From Lepisosteus oculatus (Eukaryota > Chordata > Actinopteri > Semionotiformes > Lepisosteidae): 64,000 bases of DNA. Each line of letters starts with the position of its first letter. Within the stretch, counting starts at the first letter, position 1. The notes under the pieces are model-generated. The model had not been told where the DNA came from. It was given only the letters and a program-made list of their open reading frames with translations, and made no database searches. The DNA lies in contig NC_090700.1 in assembly GCF_040954835.1 (NCBI RefSeq), forward strand, positions 27,383,501 through 27,447,500. Direction: 5' to 3'. This document shows positions 10,026 to 23,199 of this stretch, one piece after another. A program made the position numbers and the translations under genes.

Positions 10026-11901
10026 TGTCAAGACCGCCAGCCAGCGGAGATCAACTCATAAGCGGACAAATCAGCACCAGCAGTGGGTTAATAATAACAA
10101 GTGCTGCAGCACGTGTTAACCCACCTTCACACACTCTGCCTGCAGCACGCTGCGCTATTTATACCATCCTAACCCGCTTCCCTCTGCTCGGTATTGAGTC
10201 TACTAGTTGAGAGCTCTACCTGGCGTTTTTCAGTACCTCGTATATTCTGGATTCTGGACTCCCCTTTTGCCTTTTCAACTTTGGACCTCTCCTCTCATCT
10301 CGGATTGTTTGCCTCCTGTGTTCTCCCCGGATTCCGACCTACCTTACTCCTTTTGACCACAACCTTGCCTCTCGCTTTGGACTGCTCACTTCTATCGTAC
10401 TTCCTGGTGTAGCGGCAATGCTTGTTAATAAGACAGAATTAAGTGTTGCGGTGCTTTCCCAAATGAAGCCTCATCTCTCCCTTCATCTCTGTGGTGCAGC
10501 CACAGAGGAGCTATTCATGCAGGCTGATTTAAAGATGTTTTCTTTTGATAAGGGACAGCTCCCAAAGGGGGATGCACTTAGCTAAGCCTGGCTATCATGA
10601 TCAATGGTCATCCATTGGCGCCTATCTGTCTAGGGAGTGCCAGATGGACATCTGGACTGCATTCCTAAGTGTCAGGAGTAAGTGAGTAACCCACGTGGGA
10701 CTCTGATGCCCATGGAACTTTCAGCCAATCAACGAGCTGAAGTTCCTCCAGATAAAAACAGGCAACACAGAGAGACTTCTGGAGGATTCTGTGGACTTTT
10801 CTAAAGGGAATTCAAAGGAGAATTCCAGGACAGGACGGCCCAGGAGCAGAAGGCTCCCAAGAGCAGGACATTCTCGCAGCGCGCCTCCTGACCATCCTGA
10901 GACTCAGCCCGGACAACCACGGAACGGCCAGTGTGTCCGAGTGCCAGAACTTTCCTTTGTTCTAAGAGTCTAGAGCGGCGGTTGCCAGAGAGTAACCAGA
11001 GGATCCACCCGAGGTTAGCACCAGCAGCAGGCCTCGTGAACAGGTCAGAACTGTGGACAGCTGAATCACTATTCAGAACTAGCTCTTCATCAGGAATGAA
11101 CTGGTCTTCTTCCTGACTTGCTGGGACCCACAGTCATCTTTTCTCCTGTGCACAAACTTTGCTAGTTAAAGCCAACACTAACTAGCCGGTCAGTGAGCAT
11201 CAGCAGCACACCGTCGCAGGCCGCACAGCACAGCCTGGCACGCAGCCAGAGAGCGCGGACTGGACAGCAACAGCCTGCAACTGTTTCCAGAGCCCGCAAG
11301 AGATCTGAATCCCCAGAGATTGGATGAGTATTCAACTTCAAAGCATTACTGCTCGAGGATTCAATTGTTATCCCAACCAGTTGATATCAATTTAATTCCT
11401 AAGAGTTATGTTCTTGTTTTGAGTATCTGATGTAGAAGTTATAACCAAGTTCATTTACGAAACGGTCTAAATGAATGATATACTGAACGTATGTCCTCTT
11501 GATATATGTAACACTTCATAACTGACGGAATATATACCTTTGTATTCTGATAACCCTTTCGATAAGATCTGTTAGGTTTATATGCATATTCTATGTATTA
11601 ATAAATGTATTAGTACCTGTGTGTGTGCGTTGTTTGAGTTATATCGCATGGTTGGATTCTAAGGCCATCAAAAGAATCATTTTGTGATTTACTGGTACAA
11701 TTAATAATTGTCCCAGTAAATGCCCAAACCCTACAGAACTGGTGCCTTCAGAGAGCACACTACACTGGATTCTGATACACCCTTTTACTTTGGACCACGA
11801 ACTCGTAAACCTATCGTATTGGATTGTTCGCCTGCCTTATCAACTACCCACTCCTGCGTCTCAACAGGATCCTCATTTCTCTCCATCAGGGATTCCTAAC
11901 A
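10026..11901 (+). mobile_element. Solo LTR (about 515 bp without its insertion) inside the L2 LINE
   Basis: Ends TGTCAAGACC (10026) and ATTCCTAACA (11901), flanked by a perfect 5-bp duplication TTAAC (10021-10025 and 11902-11906), the usual signature of Ty3/Gypsy insertion. Removing it and one TTAAC rejoins the L2 RT on the minus strand. It contains a second element at 10408-11764. Its TGTCA...CCTAACA ends resemble those of the chromodomain-Gypsy LTR at 31910-32288, so it may come from a related lineage. Confidence 0.8.
10408..11764 (+). mobile_element. TGTAG-family solo LTR-like element, copy 2, nested
   Basis: TGTAGCGGC at 10408 to CACTACA at 11764, with perfect 4-bp duplication CTGG (10404-10407, 11765-11768). 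It sits inside the solo LTR 10026-11901. An AATAAA at 11600-11605 followed by TGTGTGTGTGCG resembles a polyadenylation region. The 3' end is the short form: about 45 bases found at the ends of copies 3-5 are absent. A 60-codon frame (10791-10973) is shared with copy 3 but lost in others. Confidence 0.88.
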
Positions 11902-13260
11902 TTAACAAGATTTCCAATCTGAAACCAATTTCAGACCTATACCCATTAAGAGAGACAAAGTGACAGCGATCAGTGAGGTAAGACTTGGACCAATTTTGAG
12001 CAGTGTCAGAACTCCAAACACAGTCTCAAGATGAGAAAGTAAGATGTCATCGTCAACAGTGTCAAAAGCAGCACTGAGATCAAGAAGGATGAGTATAGAA
12101 AGAGAAACAGAATCAGAAGCTATTAGAAGGTCATTACTGACTTTTATCAGGGCAGTTTCTGTGCTGTGAAGTTGACGGAAGACAGATTGGAGGGGTTCGA
12201 AAAGGTTATTTGTCATGATGTGGTTATGTAACTGAAATGTGACAGCACGTTCTAGAATTTTTGCAAGAAAGGGTAAGTTGGAGATGGGGCAAAAATTGTT
12301 AAGATTATCGAGAGCCATGTTAGATTTTTTTGGCATGGGAGTAATAGTAGCAGTTTTGAGGACAGCTGGTACAATGCCACTGATCAAGGATTCATTTATA
12401 ATATTGAGGACAATGGGACAGAGAGAAGAGAAACAGGACTGAAATAAAGTGGTGGGAATGGGATCTAAAATAGATGTGGTGGGTTTCATGTGTTTAGTAT
12501 ATTAAGGGATGCTGAGTCAAGAAGAGAGAACCTGGAGAGAAGGGAACCAGAAAAGTTGGATAAGGAGGGAAGAGGTATGGAAATGATATGCGTAGTGGGA
12601 AGAATGTGATGCTGGATGTTGTCGATCTTGGAGCTAAAGAAATCTAAGAATGTGTTGCAAAGTTGCGATGAGGCAGGTAATGTGGTGGGGCAGTTTGGCT
12701 TTAGCAAGCTTTTGATGGGGGAGAAAAGATGTCTGGGGTTGTTATGGTGATTTTCAATTATGTGAGAGAAGTAGGTGGATCTAGCAGGCTCTATTGTAAC
12801 CTTATATTCAGACAAGTAATCTCTTCAAGCCTGATAATGTACATTTAGGATAAAAATACACCACCTATGCTCAAGTTTGCGAGAGGCTGTCTTCATAGAT
12901 CGTAGATGGTCGTTCCAGGGGGCTGGGCGAGAGAAGGAGTTGGTTCAAGTTTTTAAAGGAGCAAAGGTGTCGAGGGTAGATAAAAGAGCACTGTCAAGTA
13001 ACTGTATTTTGTCCTCTAGAAGGATAGAGGTAGAGAAACAAGATAAGGAGGACAGAACAGAATTTGCAAACCTTGGGTGATCAATTGATCGCCAGTTGCG
13101 GAAATTTACAGAGCGTAAGGTGGAAGTGTTAGAAAGAGGTAATTCCAGATTGAAAAGAATAGCTAAGTGGTCAGAGAGGCCTAGATCAAGGGAAGAGCAG
13201 TGGGAGACAAAAGTCATTGGTAATGATTAAATCTCGGGTGTGTCCTTAGATATGTGTAGG
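11902..13260 (-). mobile_element. L2-type LINE, 5' half (endonuclease end and RT N-terminal part)
   Basis: Minus-strand frames give, in order from 13217 down: a SDH endonuclease motif in LGLSDHLAILFNLELPL, a linker region (12815-12486), then RT blocks ILDPIPTTLFQ, AVLKTATITPMPKKS, LDNLNNFCPISNLPFLAKILERAV, LQSVFRQLHSTETALIKV and LDLSAAFDTVDDDILL (12489-11902). The element is interrupted at 11901 and resumes at 10025. The endonuclease N-terminus and ORF1 are not visible upstream of about 13260, so it is 5' truncated, as most LINE copies are. Confidence 0.88.
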
Positions 13261-14480
13261 GGTACAAACAAACTGAGCAAGAATAAACATAAACACCTAC
13301 AATGCATCTAATTCTTTAACTTGGTCACTTGTGGTGATTTGAAAATCTTTTGCACTGACCAGGCTCACACCCACTTAGCTTCACAGTGGGTTGCTAGATG
13401 TAGGTTGAAAGAGTGATATAGCTGCTAGATTATTCTCTGGTGGTCACATGACAGGTTAAAGTTTCTTAACAAATGACAGGTTTAAGTTTCTTTAACCCCC
13501 TTATGACAGTTTTTACACCTTTGCTACAATTGAGAAGCTCGATTTGACGCACAATTTGAAACTGAAAGATTTCACACTCTCTGTTTTGAGTGCAATATAT
13601 TGTAAACCACGAAAATGAGAAAATTGCTATTGACCTAAACCGGACCTCGCACCTTCCTTAGATACTGTTGCTAAGTTAGTCAAGCTTTGACCAAACCACT
13701 ATAGAAAGCAATGGAAAGTAATAGCAAGCTTTAATTTGAATTTTTTTTCCAGTAAACGATTATAAATCCATGAGTGCATTAGGTTATTGCTGTAACTAGA
13801 CTGATAGTCAATTGGCCAAATTTATCAACAGAAGTTTCTTGTTTAATTTATAATGCTGAGTTTTGCTTTGGGAGTTAATTTATCAGCAATGAGGCCGCAA
13901 GCATTCATGGGGACAGTCCAGCACAGGACCCCAATTTACTGTCCTTCACCAAGTTAAAGCAGTTTTGTAAAGAATAGTGGGCTAAAGCTAGTCAAAACTG
14001 ATGCAGGAAATGATAAACAGCTATAGAAGTACTTCTAAGTTAAATAAGTACTTTATTTAACTTAGTATAAATGTGCTCTGTTTATCCTGTAGAAAGTAAC
14101 ATTTGTACTGCATTGGTTCCTGAGATAAAGTAACTTTTTTCAGCTCCACTACAACATTGCAGGAGAACCAATCTCTGTTTTGTTTTTTGATGTACTGTTT
14201 GTGTTAATTCATCCTTAAATAAGTCTGTTTCTGTATGGTTTTGAAGCCAATATATGTATAGTATATTTCTAAAATCAAATTAATTGTTTCCTAATTACTT
14301 TTTACCTAAATTAGCATATACATATAGATTATTTTCATATGTTTCATATCAGGTGACAGCCCAGAATTCTTCTGAATATCACTTTAAACATGAACTGCTT
14401 CACCTAGTGGCTTTACAAAGAATTGCAGTCCTCCATTCGATGATTTGAAAAAAAAATGTGTTTTGCTTTACAAGGATGTG
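13261..14480. other. Unassigned spacer with one perfect hairpin
   Basis: No gene recognised. A near-perfect inverted repeat at about 14035-14066 (CTAAGTTAAATAA ... TTATTTAACTTAG around GTAC) could form a stem of about 14 bp. Confidence 0.4.
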
Positions 14481-16386
14481 TAATGTAATATGCTATTCAC
14501 GGTATAGTGCATTATGCTTCCAGTATTCTGAATTATTGGATCTGTAGGTTGCTGAACATTGAAACCGAATCAGGTTGCATTAAGATTGAGAGGGCCCACT
14601 GCATGTTGGTCCCCAAGCCAGGACCAGCGGCTCGACCTGTTCTTATTATGTTACATAAACAAGCTGAGAGCACTAGACGCTTTGAGGATCAGTGGGGCAA
14701 ATGGGAAATCTGTATTGTATGAGGGCTTGAAAGTAATGACTTTTCAGGTCTTTTGAGGTTCACCACTGCAGAAGTGCAAAAGATTTAACAAGGTGCAAGC
14801 ACACCTATTGAAAACTGGCAGTTTTACTCGCATTGTTAAATGTGAACCTCAAGCTTCAGTCAAAAATACTTGTGACACACCTTGAGGGGCTGCTGCCATT
14901 ATACATCAAGGAAGATCAAACAGGCTGTTAATTCATTAAACTCAACTAACAATACCCAAAGGATTTATATCTTGTTGAGGTAATATAGAAAGGAGCAATA
15001 GATGGTGATGTGCTCTCTTTGGATGCCGAAACGGCATTTGACCGTGTTGAATAATCTTACCTTTTCTGTATTCTACACAAATTTGGTTTGGGTGACAACA
15101 TCCTTCAAGGTCTTATAAAATAATCCGCTTCCAACCAGCAGTTCCAACCAATGAATTATGTTTGGACAGTTTTGGCACTCAGAGAGGTACAAGACAGGAC
15201 TCTCAGTTATGACCACTCTCATCTACATCACCAATACAGCCATTAGTTGAAGCAATCATGAGGGACTCTACTACATGTATATCTGGTTTATACATAAACC
15301 GAAATAGAATTTGAATCACATTATTCGCAGAATGATGTTCTACTGTTTCTATCAAAACCTGCTGTGTCAATTTCCAATTTAATTAATTTATTTGTGTAAT
15401 GCTTTCTTTGGTTAAAAGATAAATGCCACTAGGTAGCCTGCAATGTGTCCTTAGTAATCTCTCTCCATTCCCTTTTACTTGGTCACCTTCAATATTTGTT
15501 TACTTAAAGTAGATATACTTTTCATACCCAGATTTAGACAGATGTTTAAGGTTAATTTAATTCCTCTCTTTGACAGTACTAGGCAGGGCCCTGAATAGTA
15601 AAACACACTCCCCAAATCCTGTCTGGGCAATATTTCTCTTCTGAAAGTGAATACCCTCTAATGGTTACTTTATCATATTAAAATGATACCTGTTATATTT
15701 TCCCACAAAATATTGAAAAAATTGGCTAGTTCAGTTCTTTTATATGGTGTAAGTGGAGACCCCAACATAAGATGCAGTGTTGTGCCTACCAAAGGAAAAG
15801 GGGAGATGACATCTCCAAGATGTTAAAAAATTCCAGTTAAGTGTCCACCTATGATCTTTGGCTGATTGGGTACTCAATGATCCTTCCTCAATTTGGATTG
15901 ATATTGTAAACTCACAATCAAATGTTCTATTACTTCTACCAAAACATGATGTGTCAATGCAATGTTTTTTGCTTCTTAGGAATTTAAAATCAAGCAGAAA
16001 GCTTTTATTGTGAATCCATCAATACACTCAAGGCGTGGAGAGTTGTTTGGTCCATTGAGGTGAGATTAGGGTGATCTTCTGTATTTCCTCCGGTTGCTGA
16101 AAACCCTGACTTCTTACCAAGCATTATGGATTCTTATTTTACACTATACAGTATGTGTCAGGAGCGATTGTTAATCTTAGTGATTTGTCTGAAAATTTCA
16201 CACTAATTTCCTTTAATCAGATAATCGAGAAGTACAGACAAGATTTTTTCAGTACTTGTAGATAAGGGACTTCAAGAAAATATAATATATAAAAGAAAAA
16301 TAATATAATATATACTAATATATCTGTTTAGAGAGATGTTTTTCTTACAAAAGGGAAAAGATCTATTACTGTTTTTATTATATACT
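14481..16386 (+). mobile_element. Decayed L1/Tx1-like LINE, 5' portion
   Basis: Near 14580-14665 the + strand encodes IERAHCMLVPKPGPAARPV, a hallmark of L1-type ORF1 C-termini. Near 15005-15090 it encodes LSLDAETAFDRVE followed after a break by KFGLGD, the ORF2 RT A-block. A degraded GTRQGCPLSP-like block lies near 15188-15215. Later segments to about 15900 fit the region after RT only loosely. Many stops and frame changes make it a fossil. The element is cut by an LTR at 16387 and resumes at 17832. Confidence 0.65.
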
Positions 16387-17831
16387 TGTAGGGAAAACCG
16401 GTTCAGGGACACCAAATATGTAATCATAGTGGCTCTCTGAAGGCACTAGTTCTGTAGGATTTGGGCATTTACTGAGACAATTATTAATTGTAGCAGTAAA
16501 TCACAAAGTTGATTCTTTTGGTGGCTTTAGAATCCAACCATGCGACATAACTCAAACAACGTGCACACACAGGTACTAATACACGAGGATACATTTATTA
16601 ATACATAGAATATGCATGTAAACCTAACAGATCTTATCGAGAGGGTTATCAGAATACAAAAGGTATATATTCAGTCAGTTACAAAGAGTTACACATATCA
16701 AGAGGACATACGTTCAGTATATCATTCATTAAGACCGTTTCGTAAATGAACTTGGTTATAACTTCTACATTAGATACTCAGACAAGTACATAACTCTTAG
16801 GAATTAAATTGATATCAACTGGTTGGGATAACAATTGAATTCTCGAGTTGTAATGCATTGAAGTTGAATACTCATCCAATTTCTGGGGATTCAGATCTCC
16901 TGTGGGCACAAAGAAACAGTTGCAGGCTTTTGCTTTCCAATCCGCGCTCTCTGGCTCTGTGCCAGGCTGTGCTGTGCGGCTTGCGACGGTGCGCTGTTGA
17001 TGCTCACTGACCGGCTAGTTAGTGTTGGCTTTAACTAACAAAGTTTGTGCACAGGAGAAAAGATGACTGTGGGTCCCAGCAAGTCAGGAAGAGGACCGGT
17101 TCGTTCCTGATGAAGAGCTAGTTCTGAATAGTGATTCAGCTGTCCACAGTTCCGACCTGTTCACGAGGCCTGCTGCTGGTTACTCTCTGGCAACCTCCAC
17201 TCTAGACTCTTAGAACAAAGGAAAGTTCTGGCACTCGGACACACTGGCCGTTCCGTGGTTGTCCGGGCTGAGTCTCAGGATGGTCAGGAGGCGCGCTGCG
17301 AGGATGTCCTGCCCTTGGGAGCCTTCTGCTCCTGGGCCGTCCTGCCCTGGAATTCTCCTTTGAATTCCCTTTAGAACAGTCCACAGAATCCTCTCCAGAA
17401 TCCCTTCTGAATCTGAATCTGAATCTCTCAGGCTCTCTGTGTTGCCTGTTTTTACCTGGAGGAACTTCAGCTCATTGATTGGCTGAAAGTTCCATGGGCA
17501 TCAGAGTCCCACGTGGGTTACTCGGCCCTACCAGTCCCTGATTGGTTGATCAAGGTGAGATATGAGTCACTTAGTCCTGACACTTAGTAATGCAGTCCAG
17601 ATGTCCAACTGGCACTCCCTAGACAGATAGGCGCCAATGGATGACCATTGATCATGATAGCCAGGCTTAGCTAAGTGCATCCCCCTTTGGGAGCTGTCCT
17701 TATCAAAAGAAAACATCTTGCATGAATGGTTTCTCTGTGGCTGCACCACAGAGATGAACAGAGAAATGGGGCCTCATTTGGGAAGCTCAGAAACACTTAA
17801 TTCTGCATTATTATTAAGCCTCGCCGCTACA
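16387..17831 (-). mobile_element. TGTAG-family solo LTR-like element, copy 3
   Basis: TGTAGGGAAAACC at 16387 to GCCGCTACA at 17831, with perfect 4-bp duplication TACT (16383-16386, 17832-17835). Read on the minus strand it starts TGTAGCGGCGAGG. It has the long 3' end, including the block seen on + as GGTTCAGGGACACCAAATA. A short hexamer run (GAATCT repeats near 17408) is also found in copies 4 and 5. Confidence 0.9.
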
Positions 17832-18590
17832 TACTCAAGCACTACTCTAATACCAGTACTCAGGCCCTGAGGAGAGTCTGGTAGAATGAGTTGAATGTAG
17901 GGAATACAGAGGAGGAAGAGGTCTGGGAGAATGCCAAAAAAAATCTTGTTTGTAACAGAACATAAGCTATATGACTTAAGATAATACAAAGAGTACATAT
18001 ACTGTATTTCCCAGTCATCAAAGCAAATTCAGAACAGGTTTCTCTCCACTGTGTCCTTTATGCAAAAAAGACATACTGTAGGCAGTCTTAGTCATCAACT
18101 ATGGTCCTGTGTCAGGCTGCAAACGTACTTTCCTCCAGGAAATTCAGAACATTTCAGCAATTGAGGTTGAAATGGACTCTGTGTCTCTCTTACTTGTCCT
18201 TCCAACTAGCCAAAGACTCTACATTATCCAAACCTTCTATGGATCTTAGATAAGATGCCTAATATAGCAAGTTGGCATAGGATTATACTGGTGTCCCTTT
18301 AGATCACTTAAATTGACTATTACACTCAAAACTTAGTCTTTTGTAACATGTGGGAAACTTACTTCAGCAAATAATGGTCCAGACCCCTTAGCAATACTGA
18401 TGAGAGGATTTACAAAATGTAATATGTTCACCAGTATGGATTATGTGAAATTCTCCTGAGGCTATGTATTCTGTAAAATGCATCTTACATGGATCTGTAA
18501 AAAACTATTTCTCTGTTTGTTTTTGTCAGTTTTATTTTGTATATCTGTTGTTATGAAAGATGTAAAGTTAATAAACATAGTTTAGAAAAA
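17832..18590 (+). mobile_element. Decayed L1/Tx1-like LINE, 3' portion
   Basis: Near 18053-18120 the + strand reads CPLCKKD ... SLSHQLWSC, resembling the C-terminal cysteine cluster of L1-type ORF2 (C..C, HLLW.C). Further weak similarity continues to about 18480, and the end near 18560-18590 is A-rich with AATAAACAT. Collinearity with 14481-16386 on the same strand supports one LINE interrupted by copy 3. The call is moderate because the reading frame is heavily broken. Confidence 0.5.
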
Positions 18591-19364
18591 GATTTAAAGA
18601 TGATTTATCTTCATATTTTTAAAGAACAGAATAACTAAAAGCAGCTGTTTCATGTATACCTAACTGTCTAGCATCAAAATATATTGAAAGAAATTTCTGA
18701 AACACGTTTCAGATAGTTTTTTATTTGGCTTATTTATATGGTTACACCTGTTGAAATCTCCACAAGATGGCAACATTGGACATTAACAGTTTGCAAGCAT
18801 AGTTGTACAGTATGGGTTTTCATTAAGTACCTGTGACTTCAAAGACCAAGCCTTGTTCATGGTATACTTCATTCTGTTTATGGCACATAGCATCACTGAT
18901 TCTGAAGACCGAGAGGAGCTCAGCTTTCCACAACCTTTAAATGAGGAAATAACTTGGGATTGTGGGACTTAACACCTCGTCCCCAGGGAATGTAAATAAT
19001 CCATTATTTATCTAATTATAAACTATGAGCAGCCCCCATTCACCATAAGTACCTTGAAGGGAAAAGTAGTGAAACCCCTTTCTGGAGATGTAAATAACAA
19101 AACAGACGTATAGCCATATTTATCTTCATATTGCTGGGTTTATATTGGATTGAGCAATGGTGAGATAATTGAATCGGGTCTGTGCTGTGGACATACAGTT
19201 TTAATAAACCAAAAAATCCATCACTGTTTTATTTTTGTATCAAGAATAAAAAAACTGTGTCAAGCTTTAAAAGCAAATGCTTTGTCTTTTTTAAGTTATT
19301 TCATTTGGAACTATATGAGTTGTATTTAAGTGTCACATCACTACTGCATGTTGTTTTGCATATT
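18591..19364. other. Unassigned spacer
   Basis: No gene, RNA or repeat family recognised with confidence. Confidence 0.4.
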
Positions 19365-19462
19365 ATTTTCACAATGGGTGTCCCCTATCTTGTTCTTGTT
19401 GCTTTTCAGATAGGCTCCAGCTTCTCCATGACCCTGAATCAGAAGCAAATGGATGGATAAAT
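19365..19462 (+). repeat. Fish interspersed repeat, 3' tail fragment (ATGGATGGAT tail)
   Basis: Carries GATAGGCTCCAGCTTC ... CCATGACCCTGAATCAGAAG ... ATGGATGGAT, the 3' end of a very common fish SINE-like repeat. Other copies here are at 26452, 37285, 43258, 43845, 53498 and 57172. I do not name the Repbase family. Confidence 0.65.
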
Positions 19463-20869
19463 TATTAGCACGATATTAATTTTAGTATTAAGTCACTAAA
19501 TTCAGTCTCTTTAGTATTTGTTTCATGTTCAGTTAATTTTTTGTTGCTCTGTCACCATTTTAGTTTTCTGTGGATTGCTCATTTCACTTGTCTCTATGGT
19601 TTTTAGTTGAAAATTTTTGTAATATTGTTAGATTGCATTTTTGTTCTGCATTGTGTGCTCTGTATAGTGTGTTCATTCATTTCCTTGAAAGCTTTTTGTT
19701 AGTAGATTTTTAACACAAGTTATGAAATTCAGTAGCCTGGTTCATTTGCATAGAGTTTATGGTAATAACTGCTGGTATAGCTAAGGACACTAGGAGGCAC
19801 CACTTCACAAATAAAACTTTTACCCCTGAATTGTAATAACTTTAACTGTCTTTTCTTGCAGTCTTTTCAGTATAATGTACTTTTTGATTTTGACACCATC
19901 ATGTTCTATCACATACTCCTTTAATGTTGGTACTGAATGTGCCTGTTTTGCTTGGATCCCCGATGTGAAGCTGGGGATATTGTGAATGTCTACATTATAT
20001 AATGACAAATTAGTTGTAGAATTTAGAAGGTTGAACAAAAGCAAGGGTAAATCTTTGCTTCTTTTCATAAGCAAAACTTTAAATGTTGTGACCAAAAGTG
20101 TTGAACTAGCTGGAAAGGTGTATCAATGGAAGTAGCATTGCAGGTGTCAGGGTGTGCCTATTATGTTTTAATCTCAAAATGAAATGTAAACCACAAAAGG
20201 TTTTGATAGCATTTTACTACACAATTTCTTGTCAAGTAAATAAAAACTTAAAATAATAGTTTTTTTTAAATATAATCATTAATTTATTTTTTGTTCATAG
20301 TACTCTTTATTGTAAAAGTACTGAAATTAGTTATACTCCATTGTGGTCGCAGGACTAAATTTAAAATGATACATTTATAAAAAAAATATGTTAAAGTAAA
20401 GTATAATGGTGTAGAATTAATATGTAACAGTCTATTTTTAAGTATATAATCAGAACATGCAAAAGGAGTAGTATTGCTCCTTTGGGTAACAAAACAACTG
20501 ATTTCAAGTCTTGTGTTTTCATAAATTGTCAGGAGCTCAGTGTGTGTGATTTGAATTGACTTAAAATTGTCAAAATGATTTAAGTGCCTGAATATGTAAG
20601 TTTTATCAAAAAAGCATAATTTTAACTAATACAATAGTGAAAGACATAACCCTAGCTAACCTAAGTAGCCTGGTTGCTATTGACATGACTAAATACAGTC
20701 TGTCTGTGAAATAAGTATGATGGAAAATGATATGTTCTAATTCAATAATCAGAATGCTAGTTTATTTTAAAAAGGAATACATCCCTGTGAAGGAGAGGTC
20801 AAATCCTGGAGGGCAGAGCTTCATCACAGCAACATCCATCTAATCCATCTATGTACTATACTTATGTTG
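19463..20869. other. Unassigned spacer
   Basis: AT-rich. Short frames on either strand show no family motifs. Confidence 0.4.
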
Positions 20870-21450
20870 AGTCTGCAATGGCTACAACATTACTAATTCA
20901 TGAAGGAAATAAATTGCATATGAGCAGAATGCCTACAGCGACTCACCTGCATGAAACTTGTCGGCATGCTAAAAAGTTAATCATGGAATACACTGACAGC
21001 TGACTAACTGACAGCTAGTAGACAAAATGACTATCTTCATAGGGCCATTGAACATCTGAGGAGTGATGGAGCATTTTACTTATTGGTGAATGCTCTGTTA
21101 CTCTTGACAAATTCGAAGGAAAAATAGTGTATGAATTGTGGTGTGCATCTAGTAGACTATTGCATTATACAAGCCAATTAGTCACATGGTTGTGATGTGG
21201 GTTGAAATTTATTTGAACACAAAAATACTTATAGTGCAGATAGAGGGCCACCTTATTGCTCAGCACAATATTAACAAAGTCCACGAAACAACTATTTTTC
21301 TGTTCGTCAAACCAATCCAGAAGTATTAACTTCTGTATGACAATGCAAGACCACACAGTACTAGGACTACAATGACACAATTCCAAGAAAAAAAGGTTGA
21401 GATCTTGCTATGGCCCATTTTTTATCCTGCTGTGAATCCAATAAATTATA
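20870..21450 (+). mobile_element. mariner-type DNA transposon remnant
   Basis: At about 21333-21437 the + strand encodes LLYDNARPHSTRT followed by TMTQFQEKKVEILLWPIFYP, matching the second catalytic Asp region (HDNARPH) of mariner transposases and the following conserved block that ends ...P.LNP. Upstream similarity is weak; the start near 20870 is approximate. No intact transposase frame remains and I did not find terminal inverted repeats. Confidence 0.6.
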
Positions 21451-22449
21451 AGTGGACCCAGCTAGCTACTAATTGCTTGAATTTGCGTTACTCTATTTAT
21501 CCCAAAGCAACCCAATACACTTCACATATACAGTAGTATGTATTTCTGTAAAAGGTAAAGCCTTTTGCTAAGACTATATGTGGAGTGCAAAGAATGCAAA
21601 GATTACTGCTATCATCCTAATCACATTTCCAGGTCTGTGTCCACACACAACACATCTGCCCTGACTGTGCCGCCCAAGCACCTACAATAGGCAACCACCC
21701 TGTGACATCAACTACCACAGGGGTAATTAAACAAGAGGGCAGAAATGAAGCAGCCATAGAGATTAGATCAGAAAAGGGATTTTCTTGTAGAGCCTTACAG
21801 ACCTGGAAGCAGTCTCATTTGTTAGTTGCATTCCCTGGGCCAAACTATTTTGACATAACGGACTTCATATTTCAGCTTTTTAGTTAACTCACCTTTGTGT
21901 ATTTATATTGTAAAAACTCAGTGACCTTGTTAGGCAAACTGTATTTGTTGAATAATACTAGTGTGACTGTTGAGATTACATCCTGTGGATTTCAGTGGTT
22001 TGTCCTTTCTCTCACTGACACAGTGGTTGCTCACATAATCAAAAGAACCTTGTACTGTACTTTGGGAACTCACAGTTTATAGAATTTCTTTAATATTTCA
22101 TTTCTTTATATTGTACCTATAGCATTATTACTACACTTCATCCATCAATGAATTGCAACACCTGGGTAATGTGCAGCTACCATTATGTGCCAACTGCCCT
22201 ACTACTGTACATAGCAGACATTGGTGAAGTATGAAATTGCTTCACCAACAACATTAAGTACAGCTTTAAGGAAGTTAGAGTATGCAAACTCAGTTGAGAG
22301 GTTACTCAGACTAACCGCGACAAAAGGGTTAACATCCCCACTACTTATTGCTTGCGTCTATACCTAAATCAATGAGGAATAAAACTACGCATATTAAACG
22401 CATATTGTCATATTGGTTTAACCCTTTTGGTTGAGGTCCAGCCTTCTGG
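21451..22449. other. Unassigned spacer
   Basis: No supported gene or repeat. A region near 21640-21720 is locally more GC-rich but shows no exon signature. Confidence 0.4.
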
Positions 22450-22944
22450 CTGTAGGACAAGGGGGCTAGGACTCTAAATAAACCAAGCAGGTTCAAGGGA
22501 ATATGAGATCTGGAGGAGAAATAAGGAGGAATCAGGCAAGAATCCTGACTGGTATCTGGATCAAGGTCTTGAACCTCTGAAATTGGAAGTGAGAAGGAGA
22601 ATCAGCAATACTATTGAGGTCTTCTAAGATATGATCTATTACTATTAGCAATTGTGGAATGACAAGGAGAGCCATATGCATAGCGGCAAAAGGGGCAACA
22701 CGGAGGTTAGCCCAGGCCCAGGGGGTCAGATGATGTCAGTATAGGAGCCTGTGCCCTCAGGCCACGGACGTGGGGCGACCTGGTAATAGGTGGGTCACAT
22801 GACATCCATACCCTCAATGCTGAGCGAGGAGGAAAGGGTGACCCAGTCAAACCCACACAAAGACACACCAAAAGGACAAGCAAAGCACAGGGAAACTAGG
22901 AACAGGACAGAGTAGGAGAGCCCTCTAGCTGTAGAGGGCATGAC
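22450..22944 (-). repeat. Probable old Gypsy solo LTR
   Basis: Read on the minus strand it begins TGTCATGCCCTCTACAG, a typical Gypsy LTR start, and contains a GC-rich body unlike its AT-rich flanks. It resembles in composition and end the LTR-like segment at 53890-54293. Boundaries, especially the left one, are estimates; no target duplication is evident. Confidence 0.45.
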
Positions 22945-23199
22945 AGATACAAAATACAAAATACATAAAAAAATAGTAAATAATCTGCCTTGGAGAGTAA
23001 TTCACATGACATAGTTTAGGTGACCCAAAAGTAATAGAAGTTCCTTTTTTGCAAACCTTAGCTGACAAGTAGGTACATTGATACAGTTGAAAGTGGTCAA
23101 GCTTGTCATAAGGCAAAGAGTCAGAAAAATCTTTAAATAATAGCTTGACTGTGAAGTGGCTGGACAAGGCTTTTGTGGGGAGGAGCATTTAATTGGTAA

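Noticed and set aside
10791..10973. 60-codon frame shared by two TGTAG copies (also 17202-17384, minus)
   Set aside because: The identity follows from the copies being repeats. The start codon is lost in copies 4 and 5, so there is no sign of selection for a protein.
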